A stretch of 64,000 bases of DNA from an uncultured Oscillospiraceae bacterium (GCA_910588105.1 CAJUQD010000003.1:28290-92289), one strand, 5' to 3'. Shown: positions 51,200 to 60,056, counted from the stretch's first letter. The notes: generated by a model from the letters alone, not told the origin. Program-made: numbers and translations.

Positions 51200-53281
51200 T
51201 TATTCCACATCCCTGTAGTACAAACCTCTGGTGAAGTTGTTGGGGATATAATTCCCCCTGCCCCGGTACGCCTCCAGCACCTGGACGCACTCCACCCCGT
51301 TCTCAGTGGTAAACAGTAGCCGGATGGCCCGCAGCCCCGCCTTTTTCCAATCCTGGGCCTTGTCCGCTAAAAACACCTTGTTGGCGTTGAGAATCTCATT
51401 GCGGCAGCCATAGGCGCGCTCCACCGGGAAGCGCACCCCTTTGCGGTCGGTGAGCAGGTTCACGTTGGAACACACGCATTTGCCCGACTGGTTTTTGACG
51501 GCGCAGTTCTCGGTAATCATCAGGGGCAGGCGGCCATAGGCGATGATCTCCGTGTCCACCGCCTTGGCCAGATCCCGGATCTGGGCCAGCTTCAGCTCAA
51601 AGGAGGCGGTGACGGACTGGAAGCCCAGCCGTTTGTACTCCTTCACCCCCTGGCTGTTGAACACCTGGAGGCCGAAGTCCCCCCGCAGGGCGAAGCCCAG
51701 TTCTTTACACAGCGGGACGTGGCCCAGATTGCCCACGTAGGCCTCCGTCACCCCGGCCTCCCTGCACGCCTCCAGCTCCCGGCGCAATCCGGGAAGCTCC
51801 CGGTCAAAACAGATGCGGGGCAGCACCGCCGCCACCGGCACCCCTCGGCCAATGGCCGCCTTTACGTCGTCCGAATGGGCGGCGATCTCCTCGGCGGGGA
51901 GGGTGATGAGGCTGGGCTTGGCCTTTGTCAGCTCGAAAGTGAGCTGGCCCGCCCGGCGCAGGGAGACGTAGAGGTCCGGCTCCCCCCGGTAATTCTCATA
52001 CCGCGCGCCCAGCTTGTACGCGCCGTGGCGCCGCTGGGGCAGGGCGGTGCGCTTGGCGGTGAGGCCGTCCAGCACCTGCCTGCGCAGGGCGTTGACCGCA
52101 GACAGGGGGACCGCCAGCCCGTCCTGCACCAGGCTCCTCACCTCGGCCACCCGGTAGGGGGTGCCGCCGGTCTTGGTGAGCTGGCCCTCCACCTCCGCGC
52201 GGGTGGCGGCCCGGCGGCGGGCCGCCTCCGGCACGCTTCCGGCGGCGGTGACCACCCGGCCCTCGCTGTCCTCCACCCCCACCTGGAGCGGCTCGCCGGG
52301 GCGGACCATGGCGTAAAACTTCACCGGGACGCCGGGGCCCTCCCCCTTCTCATAGGCGGCCCGGGCCTGGGCAAAGAGTTCCCGGGGGTTCTTCGCCTCC
52401 TCCCGGACACCGAACATGTCCGGCCCCTTTTTCTCCACAAAATAGCCGTCGGTAAAGCCCTGGCGGGAGAAGGCCTGCTCCAGCCGGGACAGCTCCTCCC
52501 CCGTGGGCTCCCGCCCCTCCCGCAGGGCGTCGGCGTACACACGGGTCACAATATAGACGTATTCCGGTCGCTTCATCCGCCCCTCGATCTTGGCGCTGGC
52601 CACGCCCAGCTCCGCCAGCTCCTTCAGGTGGCCCGCCAGCGACATGTCCTTGAGGGAGAGCGGGTGGCCATCCGCCCAGTCCCCCCAGCCGTAGGGCAGG
52701 CGGCAGGGCTGGGCGCACATGCCCCGGTTGCCGCTGCGCCCGCCGATGACGGACGACATGAAGCACTGCCCCGAGTAGCACATGCACAGCGCCCCGTGGA
52801 CGAACACCTCGATTTCAATGGGGGAGCGTTCACAGATGTAGGCGATGTCCCGGCGGGACAGCTCCCGGGCCAGCACCGCCCGGGTCATGCCCAGCTCGGC
52901 GGCCTGCTTCACCCCGTCCAGGGAGTGGAGGGTCATCTGGGTGGAGGCGTGGAGGGGCAGGTCGGGCGCACACTGGCGCAGGGCGCGCACCAACCCCATG
53001 TCCTGCACCAGCACCGCGTCCGCCCCCAGCTGGGACGCCTGGACGGCGCAGTCCACCGCCTGGGCCATCTCCCGGTCTGAGCACAGGGTATTCAGGGTGA
53101 GGTACACCTTCACCCCCCGCAGGTGGCAGTAGGACACCGCCGCGGCAAACTCGTCCCGGGTGAAGTTTTTCGCCCCCCGGCGGGCGTTGAATTGTCCAAA
53201 GCCGAGGTAGACCGCGTCCGCCCCGGCGCACACCGCCGCGCGCAGCGCCTCCGGGCTGCCGGCGGGGGATAGTATTTCCAT
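51200..53281 (-). CDS. U32 family peptidase, probable 23S rRNA hydroxylation (RlhA-like) protein
   Basis: A 693-residue protein. The N-terminal TIM-barrel part carries the U32 features (LSPAGSPEALRAAV, AGADAVYLG, STQMTLHS, EIEVFVHGALCMCYSGQC) with Cys residues that bind an iron-sulfur cluster (CMCYSGQC, MCAQPCR). A DUF3656-like collagenase-associated domain follows, then a C-terminal domain with further Cys (NCAVKNQ, CVCSN). Homologues such as RlhA hydroxylate C2501 of 23S rRNA; true peptidase activity is doubtful. It lies 50 bases upstream of maf in a minus-strand run zapA, U32, maf, mreC. Confidence 0.88.
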   Translation of the reverse strand: MEILSPAGSPEALRAAVCAGADAVYLGFGQFNARRGAKNFTRDEFAAAVSYCHLRGVKVYLTLNTLCSDREMAQAVDCAVQASQLGADAVLVQDMGLVRALRQCAPDLPLHASTQMTLHSLDGVKQAAELGMTRAVLARELSRRDIAYICERSPIEIEVFVHGALCMCYSGQCFMSSVIGGRSGNRGMCAQPCRLPYGWGDWADGHPLSLKDMSLAGHLKELAELGVASAKIEGRMKRPEYVYIVTRVYADALREGREPTGEELSRLEQAFSRQGFTDGYFVEKKGPDMFGVREEAKNPRELFAQARAAYEKGEGPGVPVKFYAMVRPGEPLQVGVEDSEGRVVTAAGSVPEAARRRAATRAEVEGQLTKTGGTPYRVAEVRSLVQDGLAVPLSAVNALRRQVLDGLTAKRTALPQRRHGAYKLGARYENYRGEPDLYVSLRRAGQLTFELTKAKPSLITLPAEEIAAHSDDVKAAIGRGVPVAAVLPRICFDRELPGLRRELEACREAGVTEAYVGNLGHVPLCKELGFALRGDFGLQVFNSQGVKEYKRLGFQSVTASFELKLAQIRDLAKAVDTEIIAYGRLPLMITENCAVKNQSGKCVCSNVNLLTDRKGVRFPVERAYGCRNEILNANKVFLADKAQDWKKAGLRAIRLLFTTENGVECVQVLEAYRGRGNYIPNNFTRGLYYRDVE

Positions 53282-53420
53282 AGGTAGTTCTCTCGTTTCT
53301 GTGATGGTTTATCTGGCGGTAAACTTGCGCTTGCTTATCACGTTCCGGCTGGGCGCATCACGGGGCGGCGTTATCACGCTCGCTTTGGGCGCGCTGCTCG
53401 CCCCGGCTTCCCTCCGTCTC

Positions 53421-53461
53421 GGATAAAAAGCAGATTTGCTCCGCAAATCTTGGTTTTTCAT
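53421..53461. repeat. REP-like hairpin after zapA
   Basis: AGATTTGC (53432-53439) pairs with GCAAATCT (53443-53450) around TCC, flanked by AAAAAG on the left and TTTTT on the right. It has the same A-tract, stem, T-tract architecture as the element at 50495-50534 although the stem sequence differs. It is the only structure seen in the 222-base gap between the U32 gene and zapA and could be a bidirectional terminator. Confidence 0.55.
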
Positions 53462-53503
53462 CCTCGCTCCAGTCCATCCGGGACGGCGCGCCTAAGCTCG
53501 CGC

Positions 53504-53818
53504 TTACCGCTTCTGCTGCAATTTGAATATCTCCCGCTTGGCCTCGCTCAGCTCTCCCTTGAGCCGGGAGTTCTCCTCCAGCAGGTCCTTGAGCTGGCGG
53601 CGCAGGTTTTCCGACGCCTCCCGCTCCTTGAAGCGCTCGTCGGCGATGTTGACGGCGGTGAGCACGGCGCACCCCATCTGGGAGGAGCCGCCGGCCTTGG
53701 TGGTCTCCCTCAGCTTCTCATCCACATAGGCGGCCACACGGTGAACGTACTCCTCTCCCTCGGTGGCCAGCAGGGTGTATTTCAGCCCACCCACGGTAAC
53801 GGTGACGCGGTTTTGCAT
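53504..53818 (-). CDS. zapA: Cell division protein ZapA
   Basis: A 104-residue protein with the ZapA N-terminal domain (RVTVTVGGLKYTL, then EEYVHRVAAYVDEKL and AVLTAVNIADE) and a C-terminal coiled coil (LRRQLKDLLEENSRLKGEL region, residues about 70-102). ZapA dimers crosslink FtsZ filaments at the division site. GGAGGG precedes the ATG. It heads the minus-strand group with U32, maf and mreC, all related to growth or division apart from U32. Confidence 0.9.
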   Translation of the reverse strand: MQNRVTVTVGGLKYTLLATEGEEYVHRVAAYVDEKLRETTKAGGSSQMGCAVLTAVNIADERFKEREASENLRRQLKDLLEENSRLKGELSEAKREIFKLQQKR

Positions 53819-53850
53819 GGCGCTCCCTCCTGCACAGTGATTTATCCTGC

Positions 53851-53859
53851 ATTATATCA
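53851..53859 (-). promoter_or_regulatory. Putative zapA promoter with extended -10
   Basis: On the minus strand TGATATAAT is an extended -10 box (TATAAT at 53856-53851) about 32 bases before the zapA start. The -35 region TTTCCT is weak. Confidence 0.5.
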
Positions 53860-53923
53860 CAGCCTCAGGAAAAAGGAAATGAAAAAAGTATAAAAGTCCG
53901 CTGATTTTTTGCCTGGGCCTGCC

Positions 53924-53952
53924 TTGATTATTCCGCCCCGATGTGCTATGCT
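53924..53952 (+). promoter_or_regulatory. Putative promoter of small membrane protein gene
   Basis: TTGATT (53924-53929) and TATGCT (53947-53952) are 17 bases apart, about 50 bases before the start codon at 54005. Confidence 0.5.
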
Positions 53953-54004
53953 TTTTGCAAGCACATCCCGTCCGGGGACGGGGCCGGAAAGGAGGCGTAT
54001 TGGC

Positions 54005-54274
54005 ATGGACGATAAGCTAAACCGCGCCGCGGCGCGCAAAAGCGCCCTCAAGGAACTGCTGGAGGGCGCCGGCATGGCCGCGCTGGGGGCGCTCATGTGG
54101 ATGCTGGGCGGGGACTTCACCTTTGTGGAGGGCGTAACCACCCGCAGCGAGGGCCGCACCCAGATGTACCTGATGGCAGGGGCCGCGGCGCTGATTATCA
54201 TCGGCGCGGTGTTCCTGGTGCTGGGGCTGATCCATCTGGCGCGGCCGGGCAAGGGCGGCAAAAAAGAGGGCTGA
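54005..54274 (+). CDS. Small membrane protein of unknown function
   Basis: An 89-residue protein with two hydrophobic segments (about residues 20-36 and 54-76), a polar stretch between them (EGVTTRSEGRTQ) and a Lys/Gly-rich end. Both ends are positively charged, suggesting that both face the cytoplasm and the short loop is outside. AAGGAGG lies about 10 bases before the ATG; the upstream extension of the frame to 53909 would run through the promoter. I do not recognise a family. Confidence 0.7.
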   Translation: MDDKLNRAAARKSALKELLEGAGMAALGALMWMLGGDFTFVEGVTTRSEGRTQMYLMAGAAALIIIGAVFLVLGLIHLARPGKGGKKEG

Positions 54275-54290
54275 ACCCTGTTCCGCCCCC

Positions 54291-54319
54291 TTGACAGCCC
54301 CGGCTTTCTGTAATAGAAT
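54291..54319 (+). promoter_or_regulatory. glyS T-box leader promoter
   Basis: A perfect TTGACA (54291-54296) and TAGAAT (54314-54319) are 17 bases apart, just upstream of the T-box leader. Confidence 0.8.
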
Positions 54320-54325
54320 GGACGC

Positions 54326-54567
54326 CGCAAAGCAGTGACGGAGAACAGTACCACGCGCACGGGTTTCAAGAGAGGGGACGGACGGTGCAAGTCCCACGAA
54401 GGCGCGGCGGGAAGGCACTCCCGAGCCCGGGCAGGCAATGGCCCGGCGGCCCCCGCCGTTACCGGGCAAGAGCGCGTGCCCGGCCCATCTGCGCCCGGCG
54501 CGAATTCAGGTGGAACCGCGGACTGTCCAGTTCGCCCTGAGCCAAACGGCTCAGGGCGTTTTCGTTT
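54326..54567 (+). promoter_or_regulatory. T-box riboswitch controlling glycyl-tRNA synthetase
   Basis: The leader contains the T-box sequence AGGTGGAACCGCG at 54508-54520, whose TGGA bulge pairs with the uncharged tRNA acceptor end. About 180 bases of structured RNA precede it, and a terminator stem (54533-54543 with 54548-54558, perfect 11 bp, then TTTTCGTTTT) follows. Uncharged tRNA-Gly should stabilise the antiterminator and allow glyS expression. A GGC at 54401-54403 after GAA is a candidate specifier codon, to be confirmed by folding. Confidence 0.93.
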
Positions 54568-54601
54568 TGAGCCGGAAAACACGGAAAAGGAGCGGTATAT
54601 T

Positions 54602-56026
54602 GTGAAAAGCAGCGAAAAGAGTATGGAAAAGATCGTGAACCTGTGCAAGGCCCGGGGCTTCATCTTCGCCGGGAGCGAGATTTACGGCGGCCTTGCCAAC
54701 ACCTGGGATTACGGCCCCCTGGGCGTGGAGCTGAAGAACAACGTGAAAAAGGCCTGGTGGAAGAAATTCGTCCAGGAGAACCCCTATAACGTGGGGCTGG
54801 ACGCCGCCATCCTCATGAACCCCCAGGTGTGGGTGGCCTCCGGCCACGTGGGCGGCTTCTCCGACCCGCTGATGGACTGCAAGGAGTGCCACGAGCGCTT
54901 CCGCGCCGACAAGGTGATCGAGGACTGGTGCCAGGAGAACGGCTTCCAGCTGGGCCGCAGCGTGGACGCCATGAGCCAGCAGGAGATGAAGTCGTTCATC
55001 GACGAGCACCAGATCGCCTGCCCCACCTGCGGCAAGTTCAACTGGACGGATATCCGGCAGTTCAACCTGATGTTCAAGACCTTCCAGGGGGTCACCGAGG
55101 ACGCGAAAAACACCGTCTACCTGCGCCCCGAGACCGCCCAGGGCATTTTCACCAACTTCGTCAACGTCCAGCGCACCACCCGGCGCAAGCTGCCCTTCGG
55201 CATCGGCCAGATCGGCAAGTCCTTCCGCAACGAGATCACCCCGGGCAACTTCATCTTCCGCACCCGAGAGTTCGAGCAGATGGAGCTGGAGTTCTTCTGC
55301 AAGCCGGGCACGGAGCTGGAGTGGTTCGCCTACTGGAAAGACTTCTGCCACCAGTGGCTGCTGAACCTGGGCGTCAAGGAGGAGAACCTGCGCCTGCGCG
55401 ACCACGACCCGGAGGAGCTCAGCCACTACTCCAACGCCACCACCGACTTTGAGTTCGCCTTCCCCTTCACCGACTGGGGCGAGCTTTGGGGGGTGGCCAG
55501 CCGCACCGACTTCGACCTCACCGCCCATCAGAACACCTCCGGCAAGGACCTGACCTACTTCGACCAGGAGACCGGCGAGCACTACGTCCCCTATGTCATC
55601 GAGCCCTCCCTGGGCGTGGAGCGGATGCTGCTGGCATTCCTTTGCAACGCCTACGACGAGGAGGTGGTGGACGAGGCCAAGAACGACGTGCGCACCGTGC
55701 TGCGCCTGCACCCCGCCCTGGCCCCCTTCAAGTGCGCGGTGCTCCCCCTGTCCAAAAAGCTGAGCGATAAGGCCAGGGAGGTCCAGGCCGAGCTGTCCAA
55801 GCATTTCATGGTGGACTTTGACGACGCCGGCTCCATCGGCAAGCGCTACCGCCGCCAGGACGAGATCGGCACGCCCTACTGCGTCACCGTGGACTTCGCC
55901 ACCGTGGGCAGCGAGACCGAGATTGCCGACCACGCCGTCACCATCCGGGACAGGGACACCATGGACCAGGTTCGTGTGCCCATCAGCGGGCTGAAAAACT
56001 GGCTGGAGGAAAAGCTGGCCTATTAA
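54602..56026 (+). CDS. glyS: Glycyl-tRNA synthetase, single-chain dimeric type
   Basis: A 474-residue class II aminoacyl-tRNA synthetase of the archaeal/eukaryotic-like homodimeric type, used by many Firmicutes in place of the alpha2beta2 enzyme. Motifs: GGLANTWDYGPLG near the N-terminus, RPETAQGIFTNF, motif 2 in FRNEITPGNFIFRTREF, and motif 3 in EPSLGVERMLLA. The start is GTG at 54602, 9 bases after AAGGAG; an ATG at 54623 has no such site, and the long upstream frame is T-box RNA. Expression is controlled by the T-box leader. Confidence 0.94.
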   Translation: MKSSEKSMEKIVNLCKARGFIFAGSEIYGGLANTWDYGPLGVELKNNVKKAWWKKFVQENPYNVGLDAAILMNPQVWVASGHVGGFSDPLMDCKECHERFRADKVIEDWCQENGFQLGRSVDAMSQQEMKSFIDEHQIACPTCGKFNWTDIRQFNLMFKTFQGVTEDAKNTVYLRPETAQGIFTNFVNVQRTTRRKLPFGIGQIGKSFRNEITPGNFIFRTREFEQMELEFFCKPGTELEWFAYWKDFCHQWLLNLGVKEENLRLRDHDPEELSHYSNATTDFEFAFPFTDWGELWGVASRTDFDLTAHQNTSGKDLTYFDQETGEHYVPYVIEPSLGVERMLLAFLCNAYDEEVVDEAKNDVRTVLRLHPALAPFKCAVLPLSKKLSDKAREVQAELSKHFMVDFDDAGSIGKRYRRQDEIGTPYCVTVDFATVGSETEIADHAVTIRDRDTMDQVRVPISGLKNWLEEKLAY

Positions 56027-56053
56027 CTTTTCGTAAAATTGCGCGTTTGCCCG

Positions 56054-56081
56054 TGCACAGCGGGGCGAATTGTGATAGAAT
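56054..56081 (+). promoter_or_regulatory. Putative promoter of LtaS-like gene
   Basis: An extended -10, TGATAGAAT (TAGAAT at 56076-56081), has TGCACA (56054-56059) 16 bases upstream. It lies 28 bases after glyS. Confidence 0.5.
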
Positions 56082-56124
56082 ACCGGCGGCGGGCATCCAA
56101 ACATGGGCTGCCTGCCGCCGGTAT
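56080..56124 (+). other. Long leader hairpin before the LtaS-like gene
   Basis: ATACCGGCGGC (56080-56090) and GCCGCCGGTAT (56114-56124) are perfectly complementary over 11 bp with a 23-base loop. It overlaps the -10 region and start of the transcript and ends about 10 bases before the GGAGG ribosome binding site. It could be the glyS terminator (the tail ATCTTCTG is weak) or a control element. Confidence 0.5.
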
Positions 56125-56145
56125 ATCTTCTGTGGAGGCGCGGCG

Positions 56146-58005
56146 ATGAAACAACTATTCTCCTGCTTTTTATTCCGAAAGCGCCCGGAGGACGGGCTGT
56201 CCGCCCCCCGCCGGGCGGCCTTCTGGCTTTGGAACGGGCTGCTCATGCTGGGCGCGGCGCTGGCCCTGGGCCTTTTGTGCCTGATGCTGGCCCCCGCCCA
56301 GTATGGCTGGGAGCTGTTCTACGATTATCTGGACCACCCGGCGCTGGTGGCGCTCAACCTGCTCCCCCCCGTGGTGCTCATGGCGCTGCTCTACGGCCTT
56401 TCCGGCCGGGCATGGCTGGCCTATGCGCTCACCTCCCTGCCGGTGCTGGGACTGGCCGCCGGGAATGCCTATAAGATGTTCTTCCGGGACGACCCGGTGA
56501 TCGCCGCCGACCTGCTGCTGCTGGGGGAGGCGGGGAATATGGCGGGCAAATACCAGCTGTTCCTGTTCGGCAAGCTGGCCGCCGCCCTGGGCTGCGCCCT
56601 GGTCAGCGCGCTGCTGCTGGCCCTGCTGGCCCGGGGCCGGCCCCTGGGGCGCTTCCGGGCGGGCATCGCCGGAACGGCCCTGGCGTGCGCCGCCGCCCTG
56701 TCCCCCCTGTACGCCAGCGACCAGGTGTATCAGGACAACGCCAACGAGGAGCATATCAACAAGTGGTCGGTCACCCAGCAGTATGTGTCCCGGGGCCTGC
56801 TCTACCCCTTTCTGCACAGCGTGAAGGACGCCTTCCCCCGCCCCCCGGAGGGCTATGACCAGCGGGAGGCGGAGGGGTGGCTGGCCCAATATGAGGACGC
56901 CGCCATCCCGGAGGACAAAAAGGTGAACCTTGTGGGCATCATGCTGGAGGCCTTCACCGACTTCTCCCAGTTTGAGGAGATCCAGTTCTCCCAGGATGTC
57001 TACGCCGTCTGGCACGCCCTGGAGCAGGAGGGCTATTCCGGCTCTCTGCTCGCCAACATCTTCGCCGGGGGCACCGTCAATACCGAGCGGGCCTTTCTCA
57101 CCGGCGTGGGCGACGGGAATTACGACTACCGGGGGGACGCCCCCTCCTACGTACGCTACCTCAAGGGCCAGGGCTACCGGGCCACCGGCAGCCACCCCAG
57201 CTACAACTGGTTTTACAACCGGCAGAATGTGAATGCCTACCTGGGCTTCGACTCCTACCGCTTCACGGAGGACTACTTCGGCCCGGTGTATGGCGCAGAC
57301 CCGGTTCTCAACGACGATGGGTTCCTGCCCGACCTCACCCGGACCGTCTTGGAGCAGCTGGAGCAGGACGCGCCGCTGTTCTCCTTCTCCGTCACCTACC
57401 AGGGGCACGGCCCCTACGGGGACCGGGAGTGCTGGTGGGGGGAGCCGGAGGACTTTTTCACCAATCCGGGGCTTGACGACGCCTCCCGGTATATCCTGTC
57501 CAACTACCTGGGCTCGGTGATGGCCACCCAAAGGCACCTGGCGGACATGGTAGACGCTTTCCGTGCCTCGGATGAGCCCATCGTACTGGTGGTGTTTGGG
57601 GACCACAAGCCCTGGCTGGGCAACGGCAACAGCGTCTACCACGCCCTGGGCGTGACCCTGGACCAGGACAGCCAGGAGGGCTTTTACAACTACTGGTCCA
57701 CTCCCTACCTCATCTGGGCCAACGGCGCGGCCAAGGCCGCTCTGGGCAGGGATGTCCGGGGGAAGGGGCCGGATATCTCCCCCTGCTTCCTGATGAATGT
57801 GCTGTTTGAGCAGCTGGGCTGGACGGGGGACGCCTATATGCAGGCAGTGGACCCGTGCCGGGCGGAGCTTCCCGTGATCCACAGTCACGGCGCCCGCCTC
57901 ACCGCCGCCGGGGAACTGACCGCCCAGCTCCCGCCGGAGCAGAAGGAGCTGGCCCGCCGCTTCCTCTGCCTGAGCTACTACCGTGCCCACCAGCTGGAGC
58001 GCTGA
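56146..58005 (+). CDS. LtaS-like membrane phosphoglycerol transferase/sulfatase-family protein
   Basis: A 619-residue protein with about five N-terminal membrane segments (residues about 20-210) and a large extracellular alkaline-phosphatase-superfamily domain. Putative catalytic motifs are the Thr in GGTVNTERAFLTG and the metal ligands Asp-His in VVFGDHKPWLG, plus NLVGIMLEAFTDF. Such proteins polymerise glycerol phosphate or transfer phosphoglycerol or phosphoethanolamine to surface glycans. GGAGG lies ahead of the ATG at 56146; the frame is open upstream to 56047 across the leader hairpin. A DUF-type member with a different substrate is possible. Confidence 0.82.
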   Translation: MKQLFSCFLFRKRPEDGLSAPRRAAFWLWNGLLMLGAALALGLLCLMLAPAQYGWELFYDYLDHPALVALNLLPPVVLMALLYGLSGRAWLAYALTSLPVLGLAAGNAYKMFFRDDPVIAADLLLLGEAGNMAGKYQLFLFGKLAAALGCALVSALLLALLARGRPLGRFRAGIAGTALACAAALSPLYASDQVYQDNANEEHINKWSVTQQYVSRGLLYPFLHSVKDAFPRPPEGYDQREAEGWLAQYEDAAIPEDKKVNLVGIMLEAFTDFSQFEEIQFSQDVYAVWHALEQEGYSGSLLANIFAGGTVNTERAFLTGVGDGNYDYRGDAPSYVRYLKGQGYRATGSHPSYNWFYNRQNVNAYLGFDSYRFTEDYFGPVYGADPVLNDDGFLPDLTRTVLEQLEQDAPLFSFSVTYQGHGPYGDRECWWGEPEDFFTNPGLDDASRYILSNYLGSVMATQRHLADMVDAFRASDEPIVLVVFGDHKPWLGNGNSVYHALGVTLDQDSQEGFYNYWSTPYLIWANGAAKAALGRDVRGKGPDISPCFLMNVLFEQLGWTGDAYMQAVDPCRAELPVIHSHGARLTAAGELTAQLPPEQKELARRFLCLSYYRAHQLER

Positions 58006-58026
58006 GCGGGGGGAGGAAGAAACGCT

Positions 58027-58785
58027 ATGACGCTGAAACAATTTTTTCAGGCCAACCCGGAGGCGGCGGTGGCCTTTTCCGGCGGGGCGGACTCCGCCTA
58101 CCTGCTGTACGCCGCCGCCCGGTACGCCCGGCGGGTGCGGGCCTACTGCGCCCGCTCCCCCTTCCAGCCCGCCTTTGAGTGGGAAGACGCCCGGCGGCTG
58201 GCCGGGGAGCTGGGGGTGGGGCTGCGGGCGGTAGAGCTGGACGTGCTGGCCCTGCCGGAGGTGGCGGCCAACCCGCCGGAGCGCTGCTACCACTGCAAAC
58301 GGGCCGTTTTCTCCGCCATTTCCCAGGCGGCCCGGGCGGACGGATTCCCCCTTTTAATAGACGGCACCAACGCCTCCGACGACGCGGCAGACCGCCCCGG
58401 CATGCGGGCCCTGGAGGAGCTGTCCGTCCGCTCCCCCCTGCGGGAGTGCGGACTGACCAAGGGGGAGGTCCGCCGTCTGTCAAAAGAAGCTGGGCTGTTC
58501 ACCTGGGACAAGCCCGCCTACGCCTGCCTTGCCACCCGCATCCCCGCCGGGGAGGAGATTACCCGGGAAAAGCTGCAAAAAACCGAGGCGGCGGAGTCGC
58601 TGCTCTTCTCCCTGGGCTTTTCCGATTTCCGGGTGCGGCTTTTGGGAGGACGGGCCATGATCCAGCTGCCCGAGGGGCAGCTCCCCCTCCTGCTGGAGCG
58701 GCGCGGCCAGGTGCTGGACGGGCTGAAGGGAAAATATTCCGCGGTGCTGCTGGACCTGGAGCCCCGGGCCGGCGAACCACGATGA
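58027..58785 (+). CDS. larE: ATP-dependent sacrificial sulfur transferase LarE
   Basis: A 252-residue PP-loop ATPase (AFSGGADSA, residues 16-24) that adenylates the pyridinium carboxylate precursor and donates a cysteine sulfur, forming part of the nickel-pincer nucleotide cofactor. The likely sacrificial Cys167 is in PAYACLATR; another Cys pair is in RCYHCK. It lies 21 bases after the LtaS-like gene and 16 before larC, so the lar genes are co-transcribed. Confidence 0.9.
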   Translation: MTLKQFFQANPEAAVAFSGGADSAYLLYAAARYARRVRAYCARSPFQPAFEWEDARRLAGELGVGLRAVELDVLALPEVAANPPERCYHCKRAVFSAISQAARADGFPLLIDGTNASDDAADRPGMRALEELSVRSPLRECGLTKGEVRRLSKEAGLFTWDKPAYACLATRIPAGEEITREKLQKTEAAESLLFSLGFSDFRVRLLGGRAMIQLPEGQLPLLLERRGQVLDGLKGKYSAVLLDLEPRAGEPR

Positions 58786-58801
58786 AGGGAGCGCACACAC
58801 G

Positions 58802-60025
58802 ATGAAAATACTGTATCTGGACTGCGGCATGGGGGCGGCGGGGGATATGCTGTCCGCCGCCCTGCTGGAGCTGCTGCCCGACCCGGACGCCTTTGTGGCC
58901 CAGGTCAACGCCCTGGGCCTGCCCGGCGTCCACGTCTCCCGGGAGCGGGCCGTCAAGTGCGGCATCACCGGCACCCGGTTGTCGGTGACGGTCCACGGCC
59001 GGGAGGAACACAGCTGCGACCACCACGGCCATGACCACGAGCACGACCACCACCATGAGCACGAACACCATCACCACCACAGCGGCATGGACGGCATCGG
59101 GCACATTGTCCAAGACCACTTGGACCTCCCTGCGCGGGTGAAGGACCAGGTCATGGCGGTATACTCCCTCATCGCCCAGGCGGAGAGCCAGGTCCACGGC
59201 GTGCCGGTGGACAAGGTCCACTTTCATGAGGTGGGCGCGCTGGACGCGGTGGCCGATATCACCATGGCCTGTATGCTTATGGACGCGCTGGCCCCCGCCC
59301 AGGTGGTGTGCTCCCCCGTCCGGGTGGGGACGGGGCAGGTGCGCTGCGCCCACGGGCTGCTGCCGGTGCCCGCCCCCGCCGCCGCACTGCTGCTCCAGGG
59401 CGTGCCCATCTACGGCGGGGACATCCAGGGGGAGCTGTGCACCCCCACCGGCGCGGCATTGCTCAAGCACTTCGTCACCCGCTTCGGCGATATGCCGGTG
59501 ATGCGCCCCTCCGCCGTGGGCTACGGCTGCGGGCAGAAGGATTTCCCGGCGGCCAACTGCGTGCGGGCCATGCTGGGGGAGACGGAGGGCGGCGGGGACG
59601 AAATTGTGGAGCTGTCCTGCAATGTGGACGACATGACCGGCGAGGAGCTGGGCTTCGCCATGGAGCGGCTGCTTGAGGGGGGGGCGCTGGACGTGTACAC
59701 CGTCCCCATCGGCATGAAGAAGTGCCGCCCCGGCACCCTGCTGCGGGTGATGTGCGCCCCGGCGGACCGGGACGCGCTGTGCGCCCTGCTCTTCCGCCAT
59801 ACCACCACCCTGGGCGTGCGGGAGTGCGCCCTGCGCCGCCACGTGCTGGAGCGCCAATGCCTCACGCTGGACACACCCCTGGGGCCCGTCCGGCAAAAGC
59901 GGGCGTCGGGCTATGGGGTCGACCGGCAGAAGTACGAGTTCGACGATCTGGCCGCCATCGCCCGGGCCCGGGGCGTCAGCCTCCGGGAGGCGGCGGAGCT
60001 GGCCGGAGGGGCACGCTCCGGCTGA
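58802..60025 (+). CDS. larC: Nickel insertion protein LarC (single continuous frame)
   Basis: A 407-residue protein that inserts nickel into the pincer cofactor using CTP. The N-terminus LYLDCGMGAAGDM, FHEVGALDAVADI, GELCTPTGAAL and NVDDMTGEELG are typical. A His-rich stretch (about residues 72-93, with many His/Glu/Asp) should bind nickel. In Lactiplantibacillus plantarum the gene is divided into larC1 and larC2 and a programmed frameshift is needed; here the reading frame is uninterrupted. larB and larA are not present in the window. Confidence 0.92.
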   Translation: MKILYLDCGMGAAGDMLSAALLELLPDPDAFVAQVNALGLPGVHVSRERAVKCGITGTRLSVTVHGREEHSCDHHGHDHEHDHHHEHEHHHHHSGMDGIGHIVQDHLDLPARVKDQVMAVYSLIAQAESQVHGVPVDKVHFHEVGALDAVADITMACMLMDALAPAQVVCSPVRVGTGQVRCAHGLLPVPAPAAALLLQGVPIYGGDIQGELCTPTGAALLKHFVTRFGDMPVMRPSAVGYGCGQKDFPAANCVRAMLGETEGGGDEIVELSCNVDDMTGEELGFAMERLLEGGALDVYTVPIGMKKCRPGTLLRVMCAPADRDALCALLFRHTTTLGVRECALRRHVLERQCLTLDTPLGPVRQKRASGYGVDRQKYEFDDLAAIARARGVSLREAAELAGGARSG

Positions 60026-60056
60026 CCTGCCGCAGCCCGTCCCAATTGATAAACCC

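Noticed and set aside
53450..53893. A 147-codon plus-strand frame opposite zapA
   Set aside because: It is antisense to zapA and crosses its promoter; the zapA reading has clear family features.
54335..54601. N-terminal extension of glyS by 89 codons
   Set aside because: This stretch is the T-box leader and terminator; GTG at 54602 with AAGGAG gives the normal protein.
58802..60025. Programmed frameshift in larC
   Set aside because: The frame is continuous over the full expected length, so no frameshift is needed.
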